Positions 25,373-34,592 of a DNA stretch of 64,000 nucleotides are shown in pieces (the first letter of the stretch is position 1; each line of letters begins with the position of its first letter). The notes beneath the pieces were generated by a model. The model searched no databases. It was not told the origin of the DNA and saw only the letters and a program-made list of their open reading frames with translations. The stretch is from positions 1,056,501 to 1,120,500 of the forward strand of contig OZ020517.1 of the NCBI GenBank assembly GCA_963971425.1, in the 5' to 3' direction. The stretch is from Bryoerythrophyllum caledonicum (lineage: Eukaryota; Streptophyta; Bryopsida; Pottiales; Pottiaceae). The position numbers were made by a program, and so were the translations under genes.

Positions 25373-26706
25373 GTAAGTGCGGGGAGAATTGCGGCAGGAT
25401 CAGGTGTGGAGCTAGGGCTACAGCGAGGCGAGCGTTACTTTACGTACCGAGCGGTAGGAGAATCCGCCGCGCATGTTGTGAGCGGCGATGGCTTTTTCAG
25501 CTGCGGGAGGGAGGGAGTGTGCGGTCGGGGATGGAGAGAGTTTTTTTTCGGTTTTTTTGGTGGTTTCTTTGAGGAGGTCTAGTAACCCTGTGCGGTAGGG
25601 CGCAATCCAGTCTTTTGCCGCAATTCGCATGGCTGCCTGGTCGTGACGCGCTAGGGTGTCGGAGCGTGCTTTCTCTTTGTGTTTGGAGTTTTCAGTTTGG
25701 TTCAGAGCTTGTTTCTTCAGAGTCTCATTGTCACAGTGTGCTTGTGTGACCAGCGTCAAAGACGATGACGACGGAGCTTTGGCTGGGAGGAATAGCGGTG
25801 TCGCCATCTACCGGAGCTGGTTGTAGGATATTGATGCGCAGCTTGCGGGTTGAGGCGGGGCAGCAGTAGTCTGTCAAGGTGTTCAGGAAAAAAGCGAGAG
25901 CTCTTGATAGCGTCACTGGTCAAAGAGAAGAGGACGTCCGCAGTCGCGACATTTATTATTCATTACGTACTACTGACAGGAGTCAAGTAAGTGAATGCCA
26001 ACTAAGACTAGGCCTGGGGGAAAGGTGAGGACGGGGAGGGGACTGGACGACGCCAGGTTGGTCTGTTGTGATGAGAAACATATTAGTCGCTTCTTAGGTA
26101 AGAGCTTCATTTACTAAGGAGCGGTCACCTAAATTACAATATATATCTCCATGCAGTCGTTCGCAAGGTGAGGGTGCGGGGGAAGGGTTACGATGGGGCA
26201 TCACTAGGGCAGGTAACCTGAGAGTGTTTTCACCAGCACGGCTGGACCTTGGTTTTGGATCTGGGCTGCGCGATGATGGAGGGGCGCCGTCTGATTCGTC
26301 TGTTCAGCATCTAAATTTTTTTTCTTTCTGGTTCCTAGCATTTCATGTTTGTCTCAGCCTAGAGGTCTCTCCGATGCTCCTGAAATGTGGCTAGAGAGCG
26401 CTGCATATTGCTCATTTTATGACTCCTGTTGCGATCGGAACTGTGAAAACTAGTGGAAACAAGATCCAGTTGCTTTCTTTGTGGATGACTGTGTGACTGT
26501 TCCAGCGGTCCGATCTTGGATCGGTTGACGAACGCACTCTTTCTTTGCGATGGCTTTATCTAGCGTGATCAGATCGCTAGCTGATCTGACTGCGATGTTT
26601 GTGCGTATATTCCCTCTCTGTTTCTTCTCATGAACTGCTCGATGTGGTGACTGGGATTATTGCTTGATTCCGCTCGTTGCGATTTATTGAGCTTGTTTTC
26701 ATGGTA
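25373..26706 (+). other. Inferred long intron in the AHL 5' leader
   Basis: It would run from the GTAAGT donor at about 25373 to an acceptor in tttcatggtag just before the start codon. Splicing there would remove a short upstream frame (26701-26730). No protein-coding frame in this stretch looks real. The exact limits are inference from sequence only. Confidence 0.4.
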
Positions 26707-26730
26707 GAATGCAGAATCCCTCCGAAATGA
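26701..26730 (+). promoter_or_regulatory. Short upstream frame overlapping the AHL start
   Basis: An ATG eight bases before the AHL start opens a nine-codon frame in another phase that ends inside the AHL coding sequence. It would sit in the mRNA only if the leader intron were retained or an upstream acceptor were used. Confidence 0.4.
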
Positions 26731-29091
26731 TGCAACGCACGGGGGCGGGCAATATGAGTAGCCCTCAAAGTGGAGGAATGGTTACTGGACTCGGGCAAGG
26801 GTTGCACACACCAGCAGCCCTTCGACCTCATCCGCCGCCAGCATCGTCATCGGCTATTATCTCCTCTCCGCAAGGTGCGACTCCAGGAATGAGCACGCCG
26901 CCGCCGGAGAGTGGCCCTTCGGGTATTCATCCAATTATGTCGGCGCCACCTGCATCAAGCTTAGGGATGAGCATGGGGATGGCTGGTACCCCAGGCACTG
27001 GGGGCGGGGTTGGGGCTGGGAGTGGAGGTGAGCAGCCTCCAAAGAGGAAGAGAGGAAGACCTCGCAAGTATGCGACCGGCGCTGAAGGGGCTCCAGGAGC
27101 TCCAGGTGCTATTTATCCTGTTCTTCCCGCGTTGATGCCTGCCTCATCGTCGCCGTATACGCCAGGTTCAGAAAAACGAGGAAGAGGTCGTCCGCCGGGT
27201 TCTGGGAAGAAGCAGCAGTTGGCCGCTCTAGGTGAGAATATTCCCAACTGAAATTTGGTGTACTAAGTCGTTTGCTCCGTGAATTGATATTGTGAGTGGA
27301 ATGACATTTTGGATTCCAGTCGCGACTGACTTTTTCTGACTTAATCTTGTTCACAGTGCTTACATGATCTTGCCAACGATGATCATTTGAGGTTGTTAAC
27401 GATGCCCGCATGATCTTTGCTGTGTCAGGGGTTGTGCTAGCAGGTTCTGGGCAAGGATTTACGCCCCACATATTGACTGTGAACACTGGGGAGGTACAAT
27501 TTCTATTAGTTTTCCTTGTTATTGTAACTTCCGCTTTACTGTATTATATCTTAAGACGTTATTTACATGGTTTGTCGGTTTTGTAATTCCGCAATCGTGA
27601 ATGAGGTTATTCACTGGTTATTGATCCTTGTCTTGTAACTGCTGCAGGATGTAGCTACGAAGATCATGCAGTTTGCACAGCATGGTCCGCGTGCCATGTG
27701 TGTGTTGTCAGCCAATGGTGCCATTTCCAATGTGACACTACGTCAGCAGTCATCATCTGGAGGCACTGTGACTTATGAGGTATGCTTTGATTGATGATCT
27801 GGAATCGGAATTTCTTAGCTATTGATGGCAGAGACTTCTGCAAGCATAGTTAGAATAAGAACGATCAAAGGTTGATTAAGTTGAGCTGCGGGAATAATAT
27901 CTGGCCAGATCGTTCCTTGAATGCATGCAAGAATCATCTTTTAATAGGTTCTCTAAAATGGTCGTTTGACATGCAGGGTCGCTATGAGATACTTTCTTTG
28001 TCAGGCTCGTTTCTGCCCACAGATCTTGGAGGTGGTAATCGGCAAAGAACAGGAGGCCTGAGTGTTTCTTTAGCAGGGAGTGATGGGCGGGTAATTGGCG
28101 GAGGTGTTGCCGGAATGCTAACCGCGGCCTCTCCTATACAGGTATTCAAAGTTCTGCCTTTCCTATAACGAGACAACATTTAATGATTGGCCATTAGTGT
28201 CTGTCCAATCCACTTTGCGTGCGTGCACTAGTTGTAACGTGATTTTTCAATCTGCAAACAACATAAGTAGGATGCAAAGACTGCGACTTCTTTCTCGAGG
28301 GACTGCAACTACCAGGCTGTAGTCTGATGCCCTTCAAAGTGGAATATTTAGAGAAACTGCCGTGTCAAGCAAGCTATTAGACCTGCTCTTCGACCACAGC
28401 ATTATTAACTGATGATTATATCCATTCCTGTAGTCGTCCGTACGATTTGGACTTTGATTTCTTGCGACGTATACGAGTTAGCACGATCTGATGATTTGAT
28501 TTTCCTCTGTGTTGTGCCACAGGTGGTTGTTGGGAGTTTTCTTTTTAATACCGCTCCACCTAAGCCGAAAGTCGAGTCTCCACTTGGGTCTACCCCAGGA
28601 GGCTCTTCTGGAGCTGGAGCTTCTCCAGGGTCTGCTGCCCCCGGATCTGCTCCTGGAGGTCCACGCCCTCCCCCCCCAAGACCTGAACCTAAAGCAAGTT
28701 CAGGTACATTTTATGCGACAGAGGTTTGCTTTCTTTGGACTGTATCTTCCTTGTTTTCATTTATTGATGTACTTATCAGCTTTTCCGGCAGGTTTCTTTC
28801 CAGAATAAACAGGCAGTAGCAATAGCGTGGTTTCCCCGTTTCTAGCGTTTCTTATTTTGCACCTGGTGTTGGAGTTCGACGTCTAACCTCCAAGTCCGAT
28901 GGTGTTGCTGTGCAGGTGCCGCCGCCCCCGGTTCTCAACAAGCACCACCAGCCCCTTCTCCAACTGGGCAAGTTTCTGTGCAGAGGCCCCAAGCTATGAG
29001 CATGTTCTCTCCGATGGCAAGCTGGCAAATGCCACAAAGCTTAGGAGACAACCGGAGGACCGATATCAACATCTCGTTGCCAGGTGGATGA
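26709..29091 (+). CDS. AHL: AT-hook motif nuclear-localised protein with PPC domain, two AT-hooks
   Basis: Six exons: 26709-27231, 27429-27493, 27648-27779, 27977-28141, 28523-28703, 28916-29091. All introns are GT-AG, phases agree, and the product is 413 residues. The N-terminal third is rich in Gly, Pro and Ser. Two AT-hooks follow: KRKRGRPRK (about 112-120) and KRGRGRPPGSGK (about 156-167). Next comes a PPC/DUF296 domain (about 177-300) with GFTPHILTVNTGED, the GRYEIL motif at 241-246 and LSGSFLP, then a Pro-rich tail. AHL proteins bind AT-rich minor grooves in the nucleus, form trimers through PPC and act with other transcription factors. Two hooks and an intron-rich PPC fit the multi-exon clade rather than the intronless one. 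The start is the first ATG after the inferred leader intron. Confidence 0.93.
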
Positions 29092-31140
29092 TGTTGAGCT
29101 TAAACCAACACAAAACATTAGTTTTTCTTTTTTGGCTGTTTCGGACTGGGACCCAATCATTTCTACAAAACTTTTTGGTCTTCCCTTTCTAAAAGGAAAT
29201 GGGCTAGTTGCAGTACCGAGGCTTCTATAGTGAACATACATGATCTGCTTTGCGTATCTGGTAGACTGCAACGGAAGTTCCCACCGCTACCATCCATTGC
29301 ATAGCCGGTGGAAGACCAATATCTAGGAGCATTGCTTGAGGGAGTGGAGAGGAGGGGGTTTGATCACCAGAGGCTCTCTGTGAATACAATCTTTGAGTTA
29401 TTGGAACAACACAACTACAGGTGGCAAAGCTTAGTTAGTCTCCCAAGGGCAAGCTTCTGTGTCTCCTGTCAAACACAATTGTTCTTTTGAATTCTTATCC
29501 CTGTAGGTGTAGCTTGGAACATTGTACCTGTTTCTATTGCACCTGCCATTGAAGACAGTTCTCAGTAGGATCGCTTGTGCTCTTTCATGAAATGTTGTCT
29601 TGGTAGGAAAATAAGATGTTAGCTGCTAGAGCCTTGAACATGGTCTCTTCTTATGTAACTGAAAGCCGAAATTGAGGCGCCTTTCACCACCTCTTTCTGC
29701 TGCTTGTCTTGGAACACTGGCGGCAATAATGGAAGTCATATCTACTAATTGGTTGGAGCTCTCCGGACAGATTGTGTGTGGCAGTAATAATTCACTTGTA
29801 CTTGTACTGCTCCTGTTCATTGCTCTGGGGCTAACGAAATTGGATTGAATGGCAGAAGCTGCTGTGTACTTTGTGCCTGTTCAGAAGTTTGCAGCAGATT
29901 TTGCTGCAGAAACTCTCTTGCAAACGCGGAGCATTCAATTATGTTTACTTCTGTGCATACTCAAAACTGTCCATCATAGGCAGGCGCGCCATTTAGGAGC
30001 ATATGCATGCAGTCATTTCTCCCCTAATACCATCTTGCCAGTTGTACCACTCCTTACACACACGTTAGCTTTTTCTTTTCATGTATAAATTTCTTAATGT
30101 TGTTGATAATGATAATAATCACTATTTAATGCCATGGCTTCCAAGGGAAAAAATCCAATTGAAACATCCATATTACTGTTGAAAGTGAGTCTAGCATTAA
30201 CTTTGGTTGTGGAATGATCATGCTTGGTGATTCCCGCATACTCTAGAGTCGTTATGAAGGGGTGACCACCTTTGTTACTTCCTGTTTTATACTCTTGTGA
30301 TGGTTTGTTGGACCACATGGAGAAGGTCACTTGGTTTGGGAGAGGTGGGTCGGCTCTAATAAACTTGGGGTTCTATGGGAGAGCTTTAGGTGGTAGCCGA
30401 CAAGGTTTGAGGATATTGATTGCCATTACTACTGATGTATTTTATTGGTACAAAAAATATTAAAAAATCTTTTGCTCTGATCTTAGAATTGTCCCAAATT
30501 CACCCTCGCCTTCCTTTGCTTGTGAGACTTGTAGGATAACTTAATTGTTTACAAAATATTTTAGGAATCACCCACGTGATCTCTGATGGTCTATAATTCG
30601 CATAACTTGCGTCCTATTTGCAATTTAAAGCCCAGAAACACCTCATTTTCACTAGATAGCACCCAATCTTTACAAACAATGTACTCTAATAGCTCATTAG
30701 AACTATGCCAACCTACACACTTCTTATCCCTTCAAGGTTTGAGAAGCAAGATTTGGGTTGCAATGGGATGTTTCTATGTATTTGACAAAGAAGGTGTAAG
30801 AATTTGATGTCTACAATAGTTACTAAAGTTTCTATTGGTGTTGAGCCCGATCCAATGACACATGACATTTCAAATTTAGATCATTATTGCACCTACTACA
30901 TGTTTGAAAAGTTGCAAAATGATCATGTATTCTATATGTATGGTGTCTTATTTGAACATTAGATATTGAAATGACCTCCAAATGAAAGATGCTAGTTGAA
31001 GAATCTTTAATCCAAAGGTGTATATTTTGCTAACTTTTATTTTTTGTATTCTAAGATCAAAATACATGACCATATACAGGGTCTCTGACAAACCTTTAAG
31101 GATCAAGGAGTATTCCTACCTAGAGGTCCAAACCTCTAGA
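29092..31140. other. AHL 3' untranslated region and AT-rich intergenic DNA
   Basis: The first few hundred bases after the AHL stop keep gene-like composition (29092-about 30080) and probably hold the 3'UTR. From about 30080 the sequence is AT-rich with no supported feature. Confidence 0.45.
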
Positions 31141-31815
31141 AATGGTAAGTAGTGGTACTCTAAATTTCATATTTTAGTGTAGGTACACTATTTGATTTAT
31201 AAATATTATAAATTTTTTACTCTCGATAAATATTTTTACCAACTATATTGATAATGACACCCTCTTTAAGTACCCTATATAGTAGTCAATTTCGTACATA
31301 TTTAATTCAAAATGGAGACTGTCCAAAGAATTTGGAAATTTTAAGAGATTTATCTAGGCGATACTTATGTAATGCTAAGGTGTCACCTATGTAATACATA
31401 GGTGATACCTATGTAATGTTTTGGTGATACCCATTGTGTCCAAACCACTATGATATAGAAAAAGAATTCATTTGACAAATACACCAACAATGAATACAGT
31501 GTGGACGAGAGTAGTTCAAGTTTCTACAGTAATTGGGAACTTTCATCCAATCGGCGACTGACACACACTTGCTTGAAAACAAATAGCCAATCAAATTTTG
31601 ACATGCATATGCTTGATGAAAATCAATGTGGGTGATCCACATCAATCATGAATCCACACTATATTCACTGTTTGGTGTAGTGTCTAAAAGTAACAACGTT
31701 GTATAGTAATTTAGATACTTGTAATCTCAAGAAAAATCAAAAATCAAAAGTTATAGTGCCTTCAAATCATAAAGTACCACTACACTAAACATAAAATTCA
31801 GTGTAGCAAAAGCAA
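31141..31815. mobile_element. MITE-like element of the tagtgtag family, copy 1
   Basis: The left end (tggtactctaaatttcat, then ttttagtgtag, then gtacactattt) and the right end (agtaccactacactaaac, then attcagtgtag) are partly complementary. Similar ends occur at 49343-49882 and 52239-52468. The internal part 31450-31680 (cacacacttgcttgaaaa, gacatgcatatgcttgatg, gtgatccacatcaatc) is shared with 61195-61365. No coding frame. Confidence 0.5.
31379..31409. repeat. 15-bp-arm palindrome within direct repeats
   Basis: ggtgtcacctatgta is followed directly by its near-perfect inverse atacataggtgatacc. The phrase ggtgatacctatgtaat recurs on both sides, giving four partial copies between 31357 and 31432. 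Confidence 0.8.
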
Positions 31816-31967
31816 TATTACATCAAACAAAATCTTGTAGATAGATGTATATATTAGCGCTTTGGTGATACCAAGCCAAAGGTACATGTCTAGGGGTTTG
31901 TACCACACTTTTTGTAGAAATGTAAGTTGCATGGAAATGTCATAACCAAGTAACTTTAATTGTAAAA

Positions 31968-32175
31968 CTAGCAATTGGCGCTTGCTTTGCAACGCATTAG
32001 TCCAACCATTTTAATGTAGTTTTTATATTACAAGCTATATTTTAAAAAAAAGGTAACATGATTCACTCCGTGGTTGGCTACGCAATTAACAGCACGGTTG
32101 AATGCACCGTTCCTATAATTCACTGCACGGTTGACTGCGTGGTTCACTGCATAGATTATGATTTTAGTAGTATGA
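31968..32175 (-). mobile_element. Helitron-like element, family HelB, complete short form
   Basis: On the minus strand it starts TCATACTACTAAAATCATAA after A and ends gcaagcgccaattgCTAG before T. At 208 bp it is the cleanest copy in the window and defines both termini. It has the short-repeat cluster and one 3' hairpin module only. Confidence 0.7.
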
Positions 32176-32398
32176 TGGCTAACTATGTCTAGAGAAACTC
32201 TGTTGAGCCTGTGTGAGAGGAAAGTTTGCACCTCCAGGTGTGAAACCAAACTTCCGTGACGGTAGGCTTGCACTCTCACATGGTCTGCTAGAAAAACAAT
32301 CAACAGACCTTTGTGCTACAACTCATGAAAACGAAACGGAAAATGATGAGAAAGTGATGGACAGGCACTCAGCCAAAGGCGTCCTTGACAAAGCCAGG

Positions 32399-32449
32399 CC
32401 AGCAGCAGCAGCAGCAGCAGCAGAGGCAGCAGAGGCAGAGGCAGGGCTG
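32399..32449 (+). repeat. CAG/GAGGCA trinucleotide-type repeat
   Basis: Seven CAG units pass into cagaggcagaggcag. The open frame across it (Ala/Glu-rich) begins with a non-ATG codon, and I do not regard it as a gene. Confidence 0.85.
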
Positions 32450-32582
32450 CTGTTGTACAACTGTAACTCTCCCTTCTAGAGTAATGAGCACGCAAACCAA
32501 GGCCTGAGTACACACACATGATGATAATGCTGCCACTGCAGACCAAAGCCAAGAGAAAAACCAAGGTCAGAGAAGGTCAGAT

Positions 32583-33135
32583 CAGAAGAAACAACCATCC
32601 TCTCATAACAACGCAATAACTCACCTAATACCCTAAACCTGGGAAGCTACCGTTACGATGCATCAGCTCTTGCTCTCGACGAACGCGTTGATCTTCTCCA
32701 AGGTCTGATCAGAAGAAAAAACCACAGCAGCAAGTCCATACTTGACTGATAACAACGCAATACTCACCTGAAACCCTAAATCCTAAACCCTAAACCTGTG
32801 ACGCTACTGTTACGATGCATCAGCTCTTGCTCTCGACGAACGCGTTGATCTTCTCCAAGGTCTGATCAGAAGAAAAAACCACAGCAGCAAGTCCATACTT
32901 GACTGATAACAACGCAATACTCACCTGAAACCCTAAATCCTAAACCCTAAACCTGTGACGCTACTGTTACGATGCATCAGCTCTTGCTCTCGATGAACGC
33001 GTTGATCTTCTCCAAGGTCAGATTGAAAGGAAAAACCACGGCATGGAAGTCCATACTTGACTGATAACAACGCAATACTCACCTGAAACCCTAAATCCTA
33101 AACCCTAAAACCTGTGAAGCTACTGTTACGATGCA
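32583..33135. repeat. 157-159 bp tandem array built from the 3' end of the MAM33-like gene plus CCCTAAA motifs
   Basis: The anchor gatgcatcagctcttgctct stands at 32657, 32814, 32971 and 33130; the last is the gene itself. Read on the minus strand, each downstream unit carries a copy of the last dozen codons and stop (LEKINAFVESKS, or FIESKS in the unit nearest the gene). It continues into the post-stop sequence, then TTTAGGG motifs, then a donor-like TTTCAGGTGAGTATTG. The outer units also have an acceptor-like cttctgatcag just before the coding tail. A more diverged partial unit begins near 32561. Confidence 0.85.
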
Positions 33136-34017
33136 TCAGCTCTTGCTCTCGACGAACGCGTTGATCGTCTCCAAGTGCCGCAGGCGCGCCTTGAACGCCT
33201 TGTCGTCCATGTGATCGTGCACCCAGCAGGCGAACATCTCGTCCAGCCCCCGCTTCTCCAGAAAGTTGAAGAATTCGCTACGAAGCTCGGGTCCCATCCT
33301 CCTGCAAGAAACAAATTCCAGGCTGTGAAGATTCGAGAGAGATGGAATTCGAGAGAGATGGGATTCGAGAGAGATAGGATTTGAGGGAGATGGAATTCGA
33401 GAGAGATGGGATTTGAGCGAGTACCAGAAAGCGGGGGAGTAATCTTCGGGGTCGTTCTTGTGAGCGCGGAAGACGATGTGGTTGACGAGGAATCCGCGGC
33501 GGTCGCAGTCGAGGTTGAATTCGAGGGATTGTGGCGCGGCGGGTTTGGTGATGGTGAGGGTGATGTTGGCGATCGTCTTCTGCTCCACGACCCCGGCGCC
33601 GCCGTCGAGCTCCTCGGGGTAGAGCCCGTCGGGCGGGCCGCCGCGCGGGTCGAACGCCAGCGCGCAGTGCACCTGGATGTCCTCGGGCCCCTTGCGCCGC
33701 GTAAGCAGCAGGTCCACGTCGCCGCTGCGCTTCAGCTTGAACGGCTTCGGCGGCGTCTCGCGATACTCCTGAAACGCGACCGAACCGTGAAACTCTAGCA
33801 AACCCTAGAGAATTCTTCTAGCAAATTGTGGCAGCAACGACCTGCTCACCTCGTACGCCGCCTTCATGCGCTCGATCTCCACGCTCAAGTACGACGGGCT
33901 CTCTCGCTCGCGCGCCCTCTCAGCCACTGGTTTCGCTACCGGTTTCGCCCGCGTTGCGAAAAACGACGATCGGGAGGCGGGCTGCAACAGTCGTGCTCCG
34001 CGCCTCCATAACGACAT
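33136..34017 (-). CDS. Mitochondrial p32/MAM33-family acidic protein
   Basis: Three exons on the minus strand: 34017-33850, 33768-33425, 33301-33136. Splice sites are GT-AG, phases agree, and the product is 225 residues. Residues 1-35 are rich in Arg, Ser and Ala with few acids (MSLWRRGARLLQPASRSSFF), as expected of a mitochondrial presequence. The middle has the family pattern of a charged strand (DVDLLLTRR), Ile/Val-rich strands, and SLEFNLDCDRRGFLVNHIVF. The end has FLEKRG-type and DDKAFKARLRHLE motifs. Family members (human p32/gC1qR, yeast Mam33) form doughnut-shaped trimers in the mitochondrial matrix and affect ribosome assembly and respiration. A longer frame upstream starts at TTG, so the ATG at 34017 is preferred. 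Intron 2 is 123 bp with no in-frame stop. Confidence 0.85.
33332..33411. repeat. 16-bp minisatellite inside intron 2 of the MAM33-like gene
   Basis: Five units of ttcgagagagatggaa type with small variations, running up to the donor of exon 2. On the coding strand it is pyrimidine-rich. Confidence 0.9.
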
Positions 34018-34592
34018 GGTGATAATCAACAAATCTAAGCGTTTCCACAATGGCAAACTCTAAAGAAAGAGACGCTGGGCTGCAACACACAGGAAACAAA
34101 GGGTTTAGGGTTTAGGGTTTAGTGTGCAGTTGAGGCAGAGGATACATGGAATGCGAAATTACTTTTATTGCAAAATTCAACCAGATGCGAGAGAGGTCAT
34201 TCAACATGCGCTGCGTTTGCGATCACACCGAAGGCATTCAATTCAGGAGAAATGTTTCTACACAAGTTCTAGCCGATGTAAAATGTGACTGTCCTCAGCA
34301 AACAAGGCCAATGTGTCCATCGCTTCGGCATTCGACATGAAACTTTGCAACTGGGATTCGATGTTGTTGTTTGAAGAAGGCAAGAATGACGACTTCATCT
34401 TGCAGCAGTGATCATGACTGTCCCTTGCTCTGCTGATCAGGATCTCTATAATACCAAGGAGAATGCAAGTCAGTGATTATAACGTGCACACGTTCTTAGG
34501 GTTTAGGGTTTAAGGATCCACCTGTAAAGACTTGGCACACCAGATGTTGCAGTTGTTCTAGAATTCGTCCACATGATCAGATTGTAGAGTGA
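34018..34592. promoter_or_regulatory. Spacer between PPR5-like and MAM33-like genes with telomere-type motifs
   Basis: The two minus-strand genes are 575 bp apart. TTTAGGG runs (CCCTAAA on the coding strand) stand at 34101-34122 and 34496-34514. Such telo-boxes are known in promoters of plant genes for translation and organelle biogenesis. The part near 34593 probably holds the PPR5-like 3'UTR and the part near 34017 the MAM33-like promoter. Confidence 0.45.

Noticed and set aside
25059-25376. Frames of Lys/Glu/Arg or Cys/Trp/Ser repeats
   Set aside because: Products of purine-rich and GCT/GGAGCT repeats in the AHL leader.
32213-32479. Open frame with poly-Ala from a CAG run
   Set aside because: Begins at a non-ATG codon and the Ala/Glu part is just the trinucleotide repeat.
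33406-33798. Plus-strand frame of 130 codons opposite the MAM33-like gene
   Set aside because: Antisense shadow of exon 2, whose minus-strand product has the family motifs.
34018-34056. Upstream extension of the MAM33-like first exon
   Set aside because: The longer frame begins with TTG; the first ATG is at 34017.
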